DNA of 64,000 bases from UBA9676 sp963730065. GTDB taxonomy: Bacteria; Actinomycetota; Actinomycetes; Streptosporangiales; Streptosporangiaceae. The stretch is taken from positions 62,001-126,000 of the forward strand of contig CAVSQL010000007.1 in the NCBI GenBank assembly GCA_963730065.1, written 5' to 3'. How positions within the stretch are numbered: position 1 is the first letter of the stretch; each line of letters opens with the position of its first letter. The notes beneath the pieces are model-generated. The model saw only the letters and a list, made by a program, of their open reading frames with translations, did not search any database and had not been told where the DNA came from. This document shows positions 53,821-61,719 of this stretch, one piece after another. The position numbers and the translations under genes were made by a program.

Positions 53821-55299
53821 ATGGGCAGGGACGTTCCCGCGATTATCGTCAGCCAGTATGACCGGCGACGTTACCGGGACAAGGTTCGCAGATGCCTGGA
53901 CGTCTTTGCCAGGATGCTGCAGGATGCGCGATTCAAGGAAGCCCCGCAGCAGGTCGGGCTCGAGATCGAGTTCTACCTGGTGGATGAGGCGGGCGATGCC
54001 TGCCTGCGGGGCGCGGAGGTGCTCGCCGCGATCGGCCACCCGGACTGGGCGCCCGAGCTGGGGAAGTTCAACCTGGAGGTCAACCTGGCCCCCCGCCCGC
54101 TGGCCGACGACGCACTGGGCGGGCTGGAACGCGATCTCGCCGGCACCGTCGCCCACGCGGGCGCGCGGGCCCGGGACGCCGGCGTCCGGCTGGCGATGAT
54201 CGGCATCCTGCCCACGCTGCGCGAGCGCGACACCACCGGGGCCGCGATGTCGCCCAATCCCCGCTACCGGCTGCTCAACGAGCAGATGTGCGCGGCGCGC
54301 GGCGAGGAGATCGAGATCGCCATCGAGGGGCCCGAGCGGCTGCTCACCCACGTCGACAGCATCATGCCGGAGGCCGCCTGCACCAGCGTCCAGCTGCACC
54401 TGCAGGTCAGCCCGGAGTCGTTCGGCAACTACTGGAATGCCGCCCAGGCGATGGCCGGGATCCAGGTGGCGGTCGGGGCGAACTCGCCGTTCCTGTTCGG
54501 CCGGGAACTCTGGCGCGAGACCCGGATCCCCCTGTTCCAGCAGGCCACCGACACCAGGCCGGAGGAGCTCCAGGTGCAGGGGGTGCGGCCACGGGTCTGG
54601 TTCGGTGAGCGGTGGATCACCTCGGTGTTCGACCTGTTCGAGGAGAACCTGCGCTACTTCCCGTCGCTGCTGCCGCTGATGTCCGGGGACGACCCGGTGG
54701 CGGACCTCGCGAACGGCTCGACCCCCGAACTGGCCGAACTGACCCTGCATAACGGCACCGTCTACCGCTGGAACCGGCCCGTCTACGCGGTGGACGACGG
54801 CGAGCCGCACCTGCGGGTGGAGAACCGGGTGCTCCCGGCGGGCCCGACAGTGACCGACGTCCTCGCCAACGTCGCGTTCTACTACGGCCTCGTGCACATG
54901 CTCGCCGAGGCCGAGCGGCCGATCTGGACCCAGATGTCGTTCGCCGCCGCCCGCGACAACCTGATGGAGGCCGCCCGGCGAGGGATCGATGCCAGCCTCT
55001 ACTGGCCCGGGCTGGGCGAGGTGCCCGCGGCCGAGCTGACGCTGCGGCGGCTGCTGCCGCTGGCCAGGGAGGGCCTGCGGCGCTGGCAGGTCGACGACGC
55101 CCAGGCCGACCGCATGCTGGAAGTGATCGAGGGACGCTGCCTGACGGGCCGGACCGGCGCGACCTGGCAGACCGAGACGGTGCACCGGCTCCAGGGGCGC
55201 AACGGGCTGGACCGGGACGCCGCCTTGCGGGAGATGACCCAGCGCTACCTGGCCCTCATGCACGCCGGCGATCCGGTGCACACCTGGCCGGTGGGCTGA
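53821..55299 (+). CDS. GCS2-family carboxylate-amine ligase (glutamate-cysteine ligase-like)
   Basis: About 492 aa. It contains the GCS2 core: QQVGLEIEFYLVDEAGDACL with the metal-binding Glu pair, ELGKFNLEVNLAPRPLADDA, TSVQLHLQVSPESFGNYWNA and GANSPFLFGRELW. Members couple ATP to form gamma-glutamyl or related amide bonds; actinobacteria make mycothiol rather than glutathione, so the substrate may be another amine. The ATG at 53821 is selected because GGAGGG lies 4 nt upstream and GRDVPAIIVSQYDRRRYRDK is the conserved actinobacterial start. It is an isolated gene under a promoter with palindromes. Confidence 0.85.
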   Translation: MGRDVPAIIVSQYDRRRYRDKVRRCLDVFARMLQDARFKEAPQQVGLEIEFYLVDEAGDACLRGAEVLAAIGHPDWAPELGKFNLEVNLAPRPLADDALGGLERDLAGTVAHAGARARDAGVRLAMIGILPTLRERDTTGAAMSPNPRYRLLNEQMCAARGEEIEIAIEGPERLLTHVDSIMPEAACTSVQLHLQVSPESFGNYWNAAQAMAGIQVAVGANSPFLFGRELWRETRIPLFQQATDTRPEELQVQGVRPRVWFGERWITSVFDLFEENLRYFPSLLPLMSGDDPVADLANGSTPELAELTLHNGTVYRWNRPVYAVDDGEPHLRVENRVLPAGPTVTDVLANVAFYYGLVHMLAEAERPIWTQMSFAAARDNLMEAARRGIDASLYWPGLGEVPAAELTLRRLLPLAREGLRRWQVDDAQADRMLEVIEGRCLTGRTGATWQTETVHRLQGRNGLDRDAALREMTQRYLALMHAGDPVHTWPVG

Positions 55300-55338
55300 C
55301 GGCGCCGCGGCCGCGGTTGCCTCGCGCGGAGGTGGGTC

Positions 55339-56343
55339 ATGGCGTGGACCCGGCAGCGGATCACCTACACGGTGGCTGTGGCCGTTGTCGCGACCAACCT
55401 GGTGGTGGGGGCGCTGCTCGTGCGCGCCAGCGGCACGCCCGTGCGGCAGGTGTCGGCGACCACCACCCCTTCACCTTCGCCCACGCACTCGCCCCAGCTC
55501 CTGTCGCCGTTCACCGGTGAGCCGGTGCCCTCACTGGGCCCGGTGCTCGCCGTGAAACTGGACAACGACGCGGTGGCGCGGCCGTGGACCGGGCTGGCCA
55601 GCGCGGACATCGTGTATGTGCTGCCGGTCGAGGGCGGGCATTCCCGGCTGCTGGCGATCTTCTCGTCCGATTTCCCCGCGGTGGTCGGCCCGGTGCGCAG
55701 CGCGAGGTCGGACGACCTGCAGCTGCTGCGGCAGTTCGGGCGGCCCGCGTACGCGTACTCGGGCGCCACGGCCACGCTTCTCCCTTACATCCACCGGACC
55801 GCGCGGATCGTCGACCTGTACGCCGGCCGGGCCCGCGGGTACTACCGCGACCCCAGCCGGGCCGCCCCCTACAACCTGTACGCGCACACCAAGCAGCTGC
55901 TGGCCCAAGCGCACGGTGGGAGCACGGCGCGCGACATCGGGTTCCGGTTCGGCCCGCCGCCGCCGGGCGGGAAGGTCACCCGGTCGGCCTCGGTGTCCTA
56001 CCCGGCGGCCTCGTTCCGCTTCACCTGGTCGGGGGCGACCGGGCGCTGGCTGGTTTCGGTGGACGGATCCCCGGCGGTCACCGCCGGTGGCGTGCGGCTT
56101 TCCGCAGCTACCGTGGTGATCCAGCACACGACGGTGCGCACCTCCCGGTTCCTGGAGAATGGAGTCCGCCCGCCCTACGCGGAGAGCGTCGGGTCGGGCC
56201 GTGCCGTCGTCCTGCGCTCCGGCCGGGCGTGGACCGTGCACTGGTCACGGCCATCGGCGGACGTCGGCACTGCCTTCACCACCGTGGCCGGCCTGGCCAC
56301 CTTCGCCCCCGGCCGGGTCTGGATCGTGCTCGCCTACCCCTAG
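55339..56343 (+). CDS. DUF3048 cell-surface protein, copy 1
   Basis: The 334-aa product has an N-terminal signal-anchor (VAVAVVATNLVVGALLVRAS), a Thr/Ser/Pro linker (TTTPSPSPTHSPQ) and a DUF3048 domain: SPFTGEPVPSLGPVLAVKLD, ADIVYVLPVEGGHSRLLAIF, GPVRSARSDDLQLLRQFGRP, APYNLYAHTKQLLAQAH and WTVHWSRPS. DUF3048 (YerB-like) proteins are extracytoplasmic and of unknown role; some family members associate with peptidoglycan enzymes. A ribosome site GGAGGTG precedes the ATG. A close paralogue lies 1.7 kb downstream, beyond tnpB. Confidence 0.85.
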   Translation: MAWTRQRITYTVAVAVVATNLVVGALLVRASGTPVRQVSATTTPSPSPTHSPQLLSPFTGEPVPSLGPVLAVKLDNDAVARPWTGLASADIVYVLPVEGGHSRLLAIFSSDFPAVVGPVRSARSDDLQLLRQFGRPAYAYSGATATLLPYIHRTARIVDLYAGRARGYYRDPSRAAPYNLYAHTKQLLAQAHGGSTARDIGFRFGPPPPGGKVTRSASVSYPAASFRFTWSGATGRWLVSVDGSPAVTAGGVRLSAATVVIQHTTVRTSRFLENGVRPPYAESVGSGRAVVLRSGRAWTVHWSRPSADVGTAFTTVAGLATFAPGRVWIVLAYP

Positions 56344-56560
56344 TGCACATGCCTGCAGTTACATGTTCGAATTGCGGGCTCCTCGCCAGGTGGCGAGCGA
56401 CTCCCCACCCACGCTAAGTGTGTGGCGGGGCGGGCCGGTGCCGGCCAGGGGACCCGCGGGCGCCGCGGTGATGGGCGCGGCGGCGTGGGTCACGTCGTGC
56501 CGGTGACACACCTGGCAGGTGGGCCCCGGCGCGGCGGTGCGTGACGCCGGCCAGCAGGCT
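56344..56560 (-). ncRNA. Candidate TnpB guide (omega) RNA region and element right end
   Basis: In IS200/605- and IS607-type elements the guide RNA overlaps the 3' end of tnpB and ends at the element border. Here the stretch after the last catalytic motif holds GC hairpins: GGCCGG-TG-CCGGCC (56433-56446) and CTCGCCA-GG-TGGCGAG (56382-56397). The second is 17 nt beyond the tnpB stop and could mark the scaffold end, placing the border and guide between about 56344 and 56381. No sequence evidence fixes the exact border. The location is inferred from family knowledge. Confidence 0.3.
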
Positions 56561-57841
56561 GGCCGGCGTGGTCCCGCCGCCTGCACGGGCGGCGATATTG
56601 GCCGCCGCGGAAAGGTCGCGGTGGCCGGTGAACTGGCAGGCCGGGCAGGCCAGGACCCGCCCGGGCGGCTTAGGGATCCGGGAGTGGCAGGCGGGGCAGG
56701 TGGAGGAGGTGCCACGCTCATCCACCAGGGTCAGGCTGATCCCAGCCACCTCGGCCTTATCTTTCAAGACGGCGATCAGGTGGCCGATGCGCCAGTCGCG
56801 GGTGCGCTGGTTGTGCCGCCGCCCCGCGTTGAGCTTGAGCACGCCGCGCGGGTCGCCGACGGCCAGCGTGCCGACCCGCCGGTCAACGGCCCAGGCGATG
56901 ACGGTGGTGGCGGCTTCGTGCTGGGCCTGGCGGACCCGGCGGCGGTGCCGCGCCTCGGCCAGCCGCTGGCGGCGGCGGTAGTGCCGCCACCGCCGCGACC
57001 CCTTCTGTCCCGGCTTGGGCGCACGGCGGGCGACCGTCTTCTGGCGGGCCTTGCGGTCGGCCAGGTGCATCCGGTGCTCGGCGCGGATCGCCCGCCCCGA
57101 CACCAGCAACCCCTGGCCGCCGGGCCCGGCCACCGCATACGGGTGGATGATCCCCAGATCCACCCCCGCGACCCGCGCCGGGTCTGGCCCTTGCCCGGCC
57201 GGATAGGCGGTCACCGGCACCTCCGCGGTGACATCCACCCACAGCCGCCCGGCGTCGTAGAGCAGCGTCACCGACCGCACCTGACCCGGCGGGTAAGGAA
57301 GGTCCCGGTCCAGCCGCACCACCGGCGGCGGCCGCCCGCCCGCGGCCGGCAGCCGCAGCCGCCGGCCCTCCAGCGTGAACCTGCCGTGATACCACCGCAC
57401 CGGCACCAGCGCCCGCCGCCGCCGCGGGAACCGCGCCCGCCGGTCACCTTCCCGCCGGCGCTGGGCGGCGGCGAACCAGGCATCGGAGTAGCGGCGCAGC
57501 ACCGACCGGGCACCGGCGCTGTCTAAGTCCCCGAAAGTGCCCGGCCCGGACGCGGCCAGTTCCCGGCACAGCTCCTGGAAGGAAACCAGCGGCCGGTCCT
57601 GCCGGGCCCGCCGCCAGCCGTTGAGCTCCAGCACGCACGCCCACACATCACCCGCCGACACCAGCAACCCCACCAGCCGCCGCCGCTGAGCCCGGGTGAC
57701 CCGCAGCCCCACCCGGGCGGTCCGGTGCACCACCCGCGGCGATCGCGGGTCCCGTCGTCGTGGCATGCACCCAGCGCACCAGCCGCCACCGACAAACCCA
57801 CCCACCACACGCCAGCACAGCTCACACCGATACGCCGGCAT
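56414..57841 (-). mobile_element. tnpB: Stand-alone TnpB (RNA-guided nuclease-like transposon protein)
   Basis: A 475-aa (or longer) TnpB with intact RuvC-like triad: first Asp in VAGVDLGIIHPYAVAGPGG, Glu in LVDERGTSSTCPAC, last Asp in GHRDLSAAANIAAR. The zinc-ribbon CPAC and CPAC pairs lie between the last two. The N-terminal half (HRTARVGLRVTRAQRRRLVG, YSDAWFAAAQRRREGDRRAR) is the nucleic-acid recognition region. There is no tnpA in the window. Before the usual PRRRDPRSPRVVHRTARV start the frame adds CELC and CAGC (CX2C-X12-CX2C), a possible extra zinc ribbon. The ATG at 57841 and the ATG at 57766 are both possible; GTG 57865 is less likely. About 60 Arg/Pro-rich residues follow the last motif. 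It separates two DUF3048 paralogues. Confidence 0.85.
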
Positions 57842-58019
57842 ACTCCCAATCACGACCACTAGCACGGGTGCTCACGCGGCGCCGCGCCGCCGTTGAAGCT
57901 GTGACCAATGGTGAACAAATCTGGCCATTGGCCACGGGTGGTCATGGACATCATCAGGCAAACTGGAGTGAGAGGGGCGTACTCGCGTTACCCAGCCGCG
58001 AGCGGCCGTATGACGTGGG

Positions 58020-59024
58020 GTGAGTCTGATGTGGGCTCGGCACAAGGCTCTCATCGTGGTGGCAGCGGTGGTCGTCCTGGCTGGCCTGGTGGCCGGTGCC
58101 CTGCTCGCGCTCCGCGGCGGGACCGTCAGGCGGGTGGCGGTGACGCCCACACCCTCGCCGTCGCAGTCGGGCCCGCTGCTGTCGCCGTTCACCGGCGAGC
58201 CGGTGCCCTCGCTGAACCGAGTGCTCGCTGTGAAGATCGACAACATCGTGTCTGCGCGGCCCCAGACCGGGCTCACCCACGCTGACATCGTCTACGTACT
58301 CCCGGTCGAGGGCGGGCTGAGCCGGTTCCTGGCGATCTTCTCGTCCAACTACCCGCGCGCCATCGGGCCGGTGCGCAGCGCGCGCGAGGACGACCTCCAG
58401 CTGCTGAAGCAGTTCGGGCGGCCCGCGTTCGCCTACTCGGGCGCGACGCCGGCGCTGCTCCCGTACATCCGCCGGACCGCCCGGATCGTGAACCTGTACG
58501 CGGGCACCACCACCGGGTACTACCGCGACTTCAGCCGGATCGCCCCCTACAACCTGTACGCGCACACCAGGCAGCTGCTGGCGCAGGCGCACGGCGCGAG
58601 CATGGCGCGCGACATCGGGTTCCGGTTCGGCCCGCCGCCGCCGGGCGGGAAGGTCACCAAGTCGGCCTCGGTGTCCTACTCGTCGGCCTCGTTCCGCTTC
58701 ACCTGGTCGGCGGCGAAGGGGCGCTGGCTCGTCACGATGGACGGCGCCCCGGCGGTGACCACCGACGGCGGGCGGCTGGCGCCCGCCACCGTGGTGATCC
58801 AGCACACGACCGTGCGCACCTCCCGGTTCCGGGAGTACGGCAGCCGCCCCCCGTACGCGGAGAGCGTCGGGTCGGGCATCGCGCTGGTGCTGCGCGACGG
58901 CCGGGCGTGGACCGTGCACTGGTCGCGGCCCACCTCCAACGGCGGCACGACCTTCACCACCGCGTCCGGGCAGCGGATGACCTTCGCCCGCGGCCAGGTC
59001 TGGGTCGTGCTCGCTCACCGCTAG
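58020..59024 (+). CDS. DUF3048 cell-surface protein, copy 2
   Basis: The 334-aa paralogue has a signal-anchor (ALIVVAAVVVLAGLVAGALL), linker TPTPSPSQSG, then SPFTGEPVPSLNRVLAVKID, ADIVYVLPVEGGLSRFLAIF, GPVRSAREDDLQLLKQFGRP and APYNLYAHTRQLLAQAHGAS. Its domain is very similar to copy 1 and of identical length, so a tandem duplication preceded the tnpB insertion between them. The GTG at 58020 or the ATG at 58029 may be the start; no ribosome site is clear. Confidence 0.85.
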   Translation: MSLMWARHKALIVVAAVVVLAGLVAGALLALRGGTVRRVAVTPTPSPSQSGPLLSPFTGEPVPSLNRVLAVKIDNIVSARPQTGLTHADIVYVLPVEGGLSRFLAIFSSNYPRAIGPVRSAREDDLQLLKQFGRPAFAYSGATPALLPYIRRTARIVNLYAGTTTGYYRDFSRIAPYNLYAHTRQLLAQAHGASMARDIGFRFGPPPPGGKVTKSASVSYSSASFRFTWSAAKGRWLVTMDGAPAVTTDGGRLAPATVVIQHTTVRTSRFREYGSRPPYAESVGSGIALVLRDGRAWTVHWSRPTSNGGTTFTTASGQRMTFARGQVWVVLAHR

Positions 59025-59084
59025 GCCGGCGCTCCGCCGCGGCTCGCGGCGCGCGGGCTGGGCCAGAGGCCGGGCGGCGCCCGT

Positions 59085-59786
59085 TCAGACCGGGTAGCGC
59101 CGCAGCCCCACGGCGTACTCGCAGCCGGCGGCCAGGCCGATGAACCCGCTCATGTTGCGCAGGAACTCGTCGGGGTCGAAGTCATTGCCGAGGCCGTCGA
59201 GGTAGGCCTTGTGCTCGCGCAGCGACGCGATGCCCGACTCGATCGTGTCGGTGGTGTCCACGAAATGGGTGGGGTTGCCGCTGGCGGCCACATAGATCGC
59301 CTTGATCCCGTGCCAGGCCGCGCCCGCGTCGGGGAACAGCCATGAATTGGCCGTGTCCCGGCAGGCGTCCAGGGTGGCCAGGCCGACCGCGCGGTGGTCG
59401 GAGTGGTTGACCGGCCCCTCCTCGCCCCAGGTGAGGTCGAAGCTCATCGTGATGACCACGTCAGGCCGGTGGTGGCGCAGGGCGGCCGCCAGGTCCCGGC
59501 GCAGCGGGATGCCGTATTCCACCAGCCCGTCGGCATGGTCGAGGAAGTCGACCTCGCTCACGCCGACCAGGGCGGCGCTGCGCCGCTCCTCTTCCACCCG
59601 CAACGGGCCGACCACGTCGGGAGCCATGCCCTCGATGCCGGCCTCGCCCCTGGTGGCGAGCACGTACGCCACGTGCTTGCCCTGCCCGGTCCACCGGGCG
59701 ACCGCGGCGGCGGCGCCGTATTCCAGGTCGTCCGGGTGGGCGACCACGGCCACCGCCCGTTCCCAGTCCTCCGGCATCGGCTCCAT
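59085..59786 (-). CDS. PIG-L/LmbE-family deacetylase (MshB/Mca-like)
   Basis: The 233-aa product has the zinc motif AVVAHPDDLEYGAAAAVARW, LATRGEAGIEGMAPDVVGPL, the conserved RVEEERRSAALVGVSEVDFL and the second zinc motif VNHSDHRAVGLATLDACRDT. This family removes acetyl groups from GlcNAc-type substrates; MshB and Mca of mycothiol metabolism belong to it, but the exact substrate cannot be called. The ATG at 59786 is chosen for the AAGGAG 5 nt upstream; a longer frame exists. The gene is convergent with DUF3048 copy 2. Confidence 0.85.
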   Translation of the reverse strand: MEPMPEDWERAVAVVAHPDDLEYGAAAAVARWTGQGKHVAYVLATRGEAGIEGMAPDVVGPLRVEEERRSAALVGVSEVDFLDHADGLVEYGIPLRRDLAAALRHHRPDVVITMSFDLTWGEEGPVNHSDHRAVGLATLDACRDTANSWLFPDAGAAWHGIKAIYVAASGNPTHFVDTTDTIESGIASLREHKAYLDGLGNDFDPDEFLRNMSGFIGLAAGCEYAVGLRRYPV

Positions 59787-59918
59787 CGTGTCTCCTTCGT
59801 CGCGATCGCCCATCTGCCCGGTCCCAGGCTTTCACGGCAGGTCCCGGCCGGGCTACCTGATGCTCTCTTCATGATCACAGACGATCGGCGGGTCAAGATC
59901 GTGACGCGGGCGGGATGC

Positions 59919-60062
59919 GGGCGCGGGCGGGGTACGGGCGCGGGCGGGGTGCGGGCGTGGGCGGGGTGCGGGCATGGGCGGGGTGCGGGCGCGGGTCGGC
60001 TTGCCGGGCGTGGGCGGGCTTGCTGGGCGTGGGCGTCCGGGATTGCGGGCGTGAGGTGCGGG
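59919..60062. repeat. G-rich 17-bp tandem repeats upstream of the MFS gene
   Basis: Four 17-bp units of consensus GGGCGYGGGCGGGGTGC lie head to tail at 59919-59986 and decay into related G-rich copies to about 60062. Runs of three to four G on the plus strand every 3-5 nt could form G-quadruplexes. The rest of the 320-nt gap (59787-60106) between the deacetylase and the MFS gene holds no recognisable gene. Confidence 0.75.
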
Positions 60063-60106
60063 GTTTGCCGGGCTCGCCCGGTCTGCGGGGGTGGTGAGAA
60101 GATCAG

Positions 60107-61639
60107 ATGATGGCGGCGGTGACCAGCGGGCAGATGGCGGGCAGTATCCGGCTGGCGGAGCCGAAGGGCCGCTGGGTGCTGGCCGCCGCCGTGCTCGGGT
60201 CGAGTATGGCGATGCTCGACAGCACGGTCGTCAACGTGGCCCTGCCCACCATCGGCCGGGACCTTGGCACCTCACTGGCCGGCCTGCAGTGGACCGTCAC
60301 CGCCTACACGCTGACCCTGGCCGGGCTGATCCTGCTTGGGGGCTCGCTCGGTGACCGGCTGGGGCGGCGCCGGGTCTTCCTCGTCGGGGTGGTGTGGTTC
60401 GCGCTGGCCTCCGCGCTGTGCGGGCTGTCCCTCGGCATCGGGATGCTCATCGCCGCCCGGGCCCTGCAGGGAATCGGCGGCGCGCTGCTCACGCCCGGCT
60501 CGCTGGCCATCATCCAGGCCACGTTCCTGGCTGAGGACCGGCCGCGGGCCATCGGCGCGTGGTCGGGCCTGGGCGGGGTCGCCGCCGCCGTCGGCCCGTT
60601 CCTGGGCGGCTGGATCGTCGGCACCATCGGGTGGCGGTGGATCTTCCTGCTCAACCTCCCGCTGGCGGCGGCCGTGGTGGTGGTGGCGGCGCGGCACGTG
60701 CCGGAGACGAAGGACCCCACGGCCAGTGGCCGGTTCGACGTCGCCGGCGCGGTGCTGGCGGCGCTGGCCCTGGCCGGCATCACCGACGCGCTCATCGAGG
60801 CCCCCGAGCACGGCGCGGCCCGCGCGGCGGTGACCGGAGGGCTGGGGGTGGCCGCCGGGGCGGCGTTCGTGATCCTCGAGCGCCGCCGGGGGCGCCCCGG
60901 ATCCCGGACGGCGCCCATGATGCCGCTGGACGTCTTCGCCTCCCGTCAGTTCACCGCCGTCAACGTGGTGACATTCCTGGTCTACGGCGCGCTCAGTGGC
61001 TTCCTCTTCCTGCTCGTGCTCGAGCTTCAGGTGGTCGTGGGATTCTCTCCGCTGGAGGCGGGCATCTCGCTGCTGCCCTCGACGCTGCTGCTGCTGGCCC
61101 TGTCGTCGCGGGCCGGTTCGCTCGCGCAGCGGATTGGCCCGCGCTGGATGATGACCGTGGGGCCGCTCGTCACCGCCACCGGCCTGCTGCTGGCCACCCG
61201 GATCGGGCCGGGCGCCTCCTACCTCACCGACGTGCTGCCCAGCGTGGTGCTGTTCGGGCTGGGATTGTCGGCGACGGTCGCGCCGCTGACCGCCACCGTG
61301 CTCGCGAGCGCGGACGTCCGCCACGCCGGGGTGGCCAGCGGTGTCAACAACGCGGTGGCGCGGGCGGCGGGCCTGCTGGCCGTGGCCGGGCTGCCGCTCG
61401 CGGTCGGGCTGACCACCGCCGGCTTCCGCGAGCCCGTCTCGCTGGAGCACGGGTTCCGGGCCGCCATGGTGGTGTGCGGGGGCCTGCTGATAGTGGCGGC
61501 CGTCCTGTCCGCGGTGTCGATCGACAACGGGGTGCTGCGCCCGGTGGACGGCCAGCCGGTGCCAGAGCCGGAGTGCCTGACCTGCTGCCCGGTCGGCGCG
61601 CCGCCGCTCGAGCCGAGCAGCCAAGCGCGCACTGGGTAA
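60107..61639 (+). CDS. MFS multidrug exporter, DHA2 (EmrB/QacA) family
   Basis: The 510-aa protein has fourteen predicted membrane helices. Landmarks: LGSSMAMLDSTVVNVALPTI in helix 1 (motif D1 type), WTVTAYTLTLAGLILLGGSL, GDRLGRRRVFLVGVVWF (motif A between helices 2 and 3), ARALQGIGGALLTPGSLAII and GGVAAAVGPFLGGWIVGTIG (motif C). DHA2 transporters export drugs or antibiotics by proton antiport. The C-terminal ECLTCCPVGAPPL tail with three Cys is unusual. ATG at 60107 (or the adjacent 60110). No TetR regulator is next to it. Confidence 0.92.
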   Translation: MMAAVTSGQMAGSIRLAEPKGRWVLAAAVLGSSMAMLDSTVVNVALPTIGRDLGTSLAGLQWTVTAYTLTLAGLILLGGSLGDRLGRRRVFLVGVVWFALASALCGLSLGIGMLIAARALQGIGGALLTPGSLAIIQATFLAEDRPRAIGAWSGLGGVAAAVGPFLGGWIVGTIGWRWIFLLNLPLAAAVVVVAARHVPETKDPTASGRFDVAGAVLAALALAGITDALIEAPEHGAARAAVTGGLGVAAGAAFVILERRRGRPGSRTAPMMPLDVFASRQFTAVNVVTFLVYGALSGFLFLLVLELQVVVGFSPLEAGISLLPSTLLLLALSSRAGSLAQRIGPRWMMTVGPLVTATGLLLATRIGPGASYLTDVLPSVVLFGLGLSATVAPLTATVLASADVRHAGVASGVNNAVARAAGLLAVAGLPLAVGLTTAGFREPVSLEHGFRAAMVVCGGLLIVAAVLSAVSIDNGVLRPVDGQPVPEPECLTCCPVGAPPLEPSSQARTG

Positions 61640-61719
61640 CCGCGGCTAAGCTCGGTGTCTCCCCACCCTGGTGTGCCCGGGGTGGTGGCCGCAGCCCCAC
61701 GACGAGAGAGCCCATACCC

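Noticed and set aside
56360..56390. GTTCGAATT resembling the T-loop of a tRNA, followed by GCCA
   Set aside because: The flanking five-base arms are not complementary and no acceptor, D or anticodon arm can be drawn.
60559..61719. N-terminal extension of proS by about 390 codons
   Set aside because: The extension overlaps the MFS gene in another frame and is Arg/Gly-rich; ProRS begins normally at 61720.
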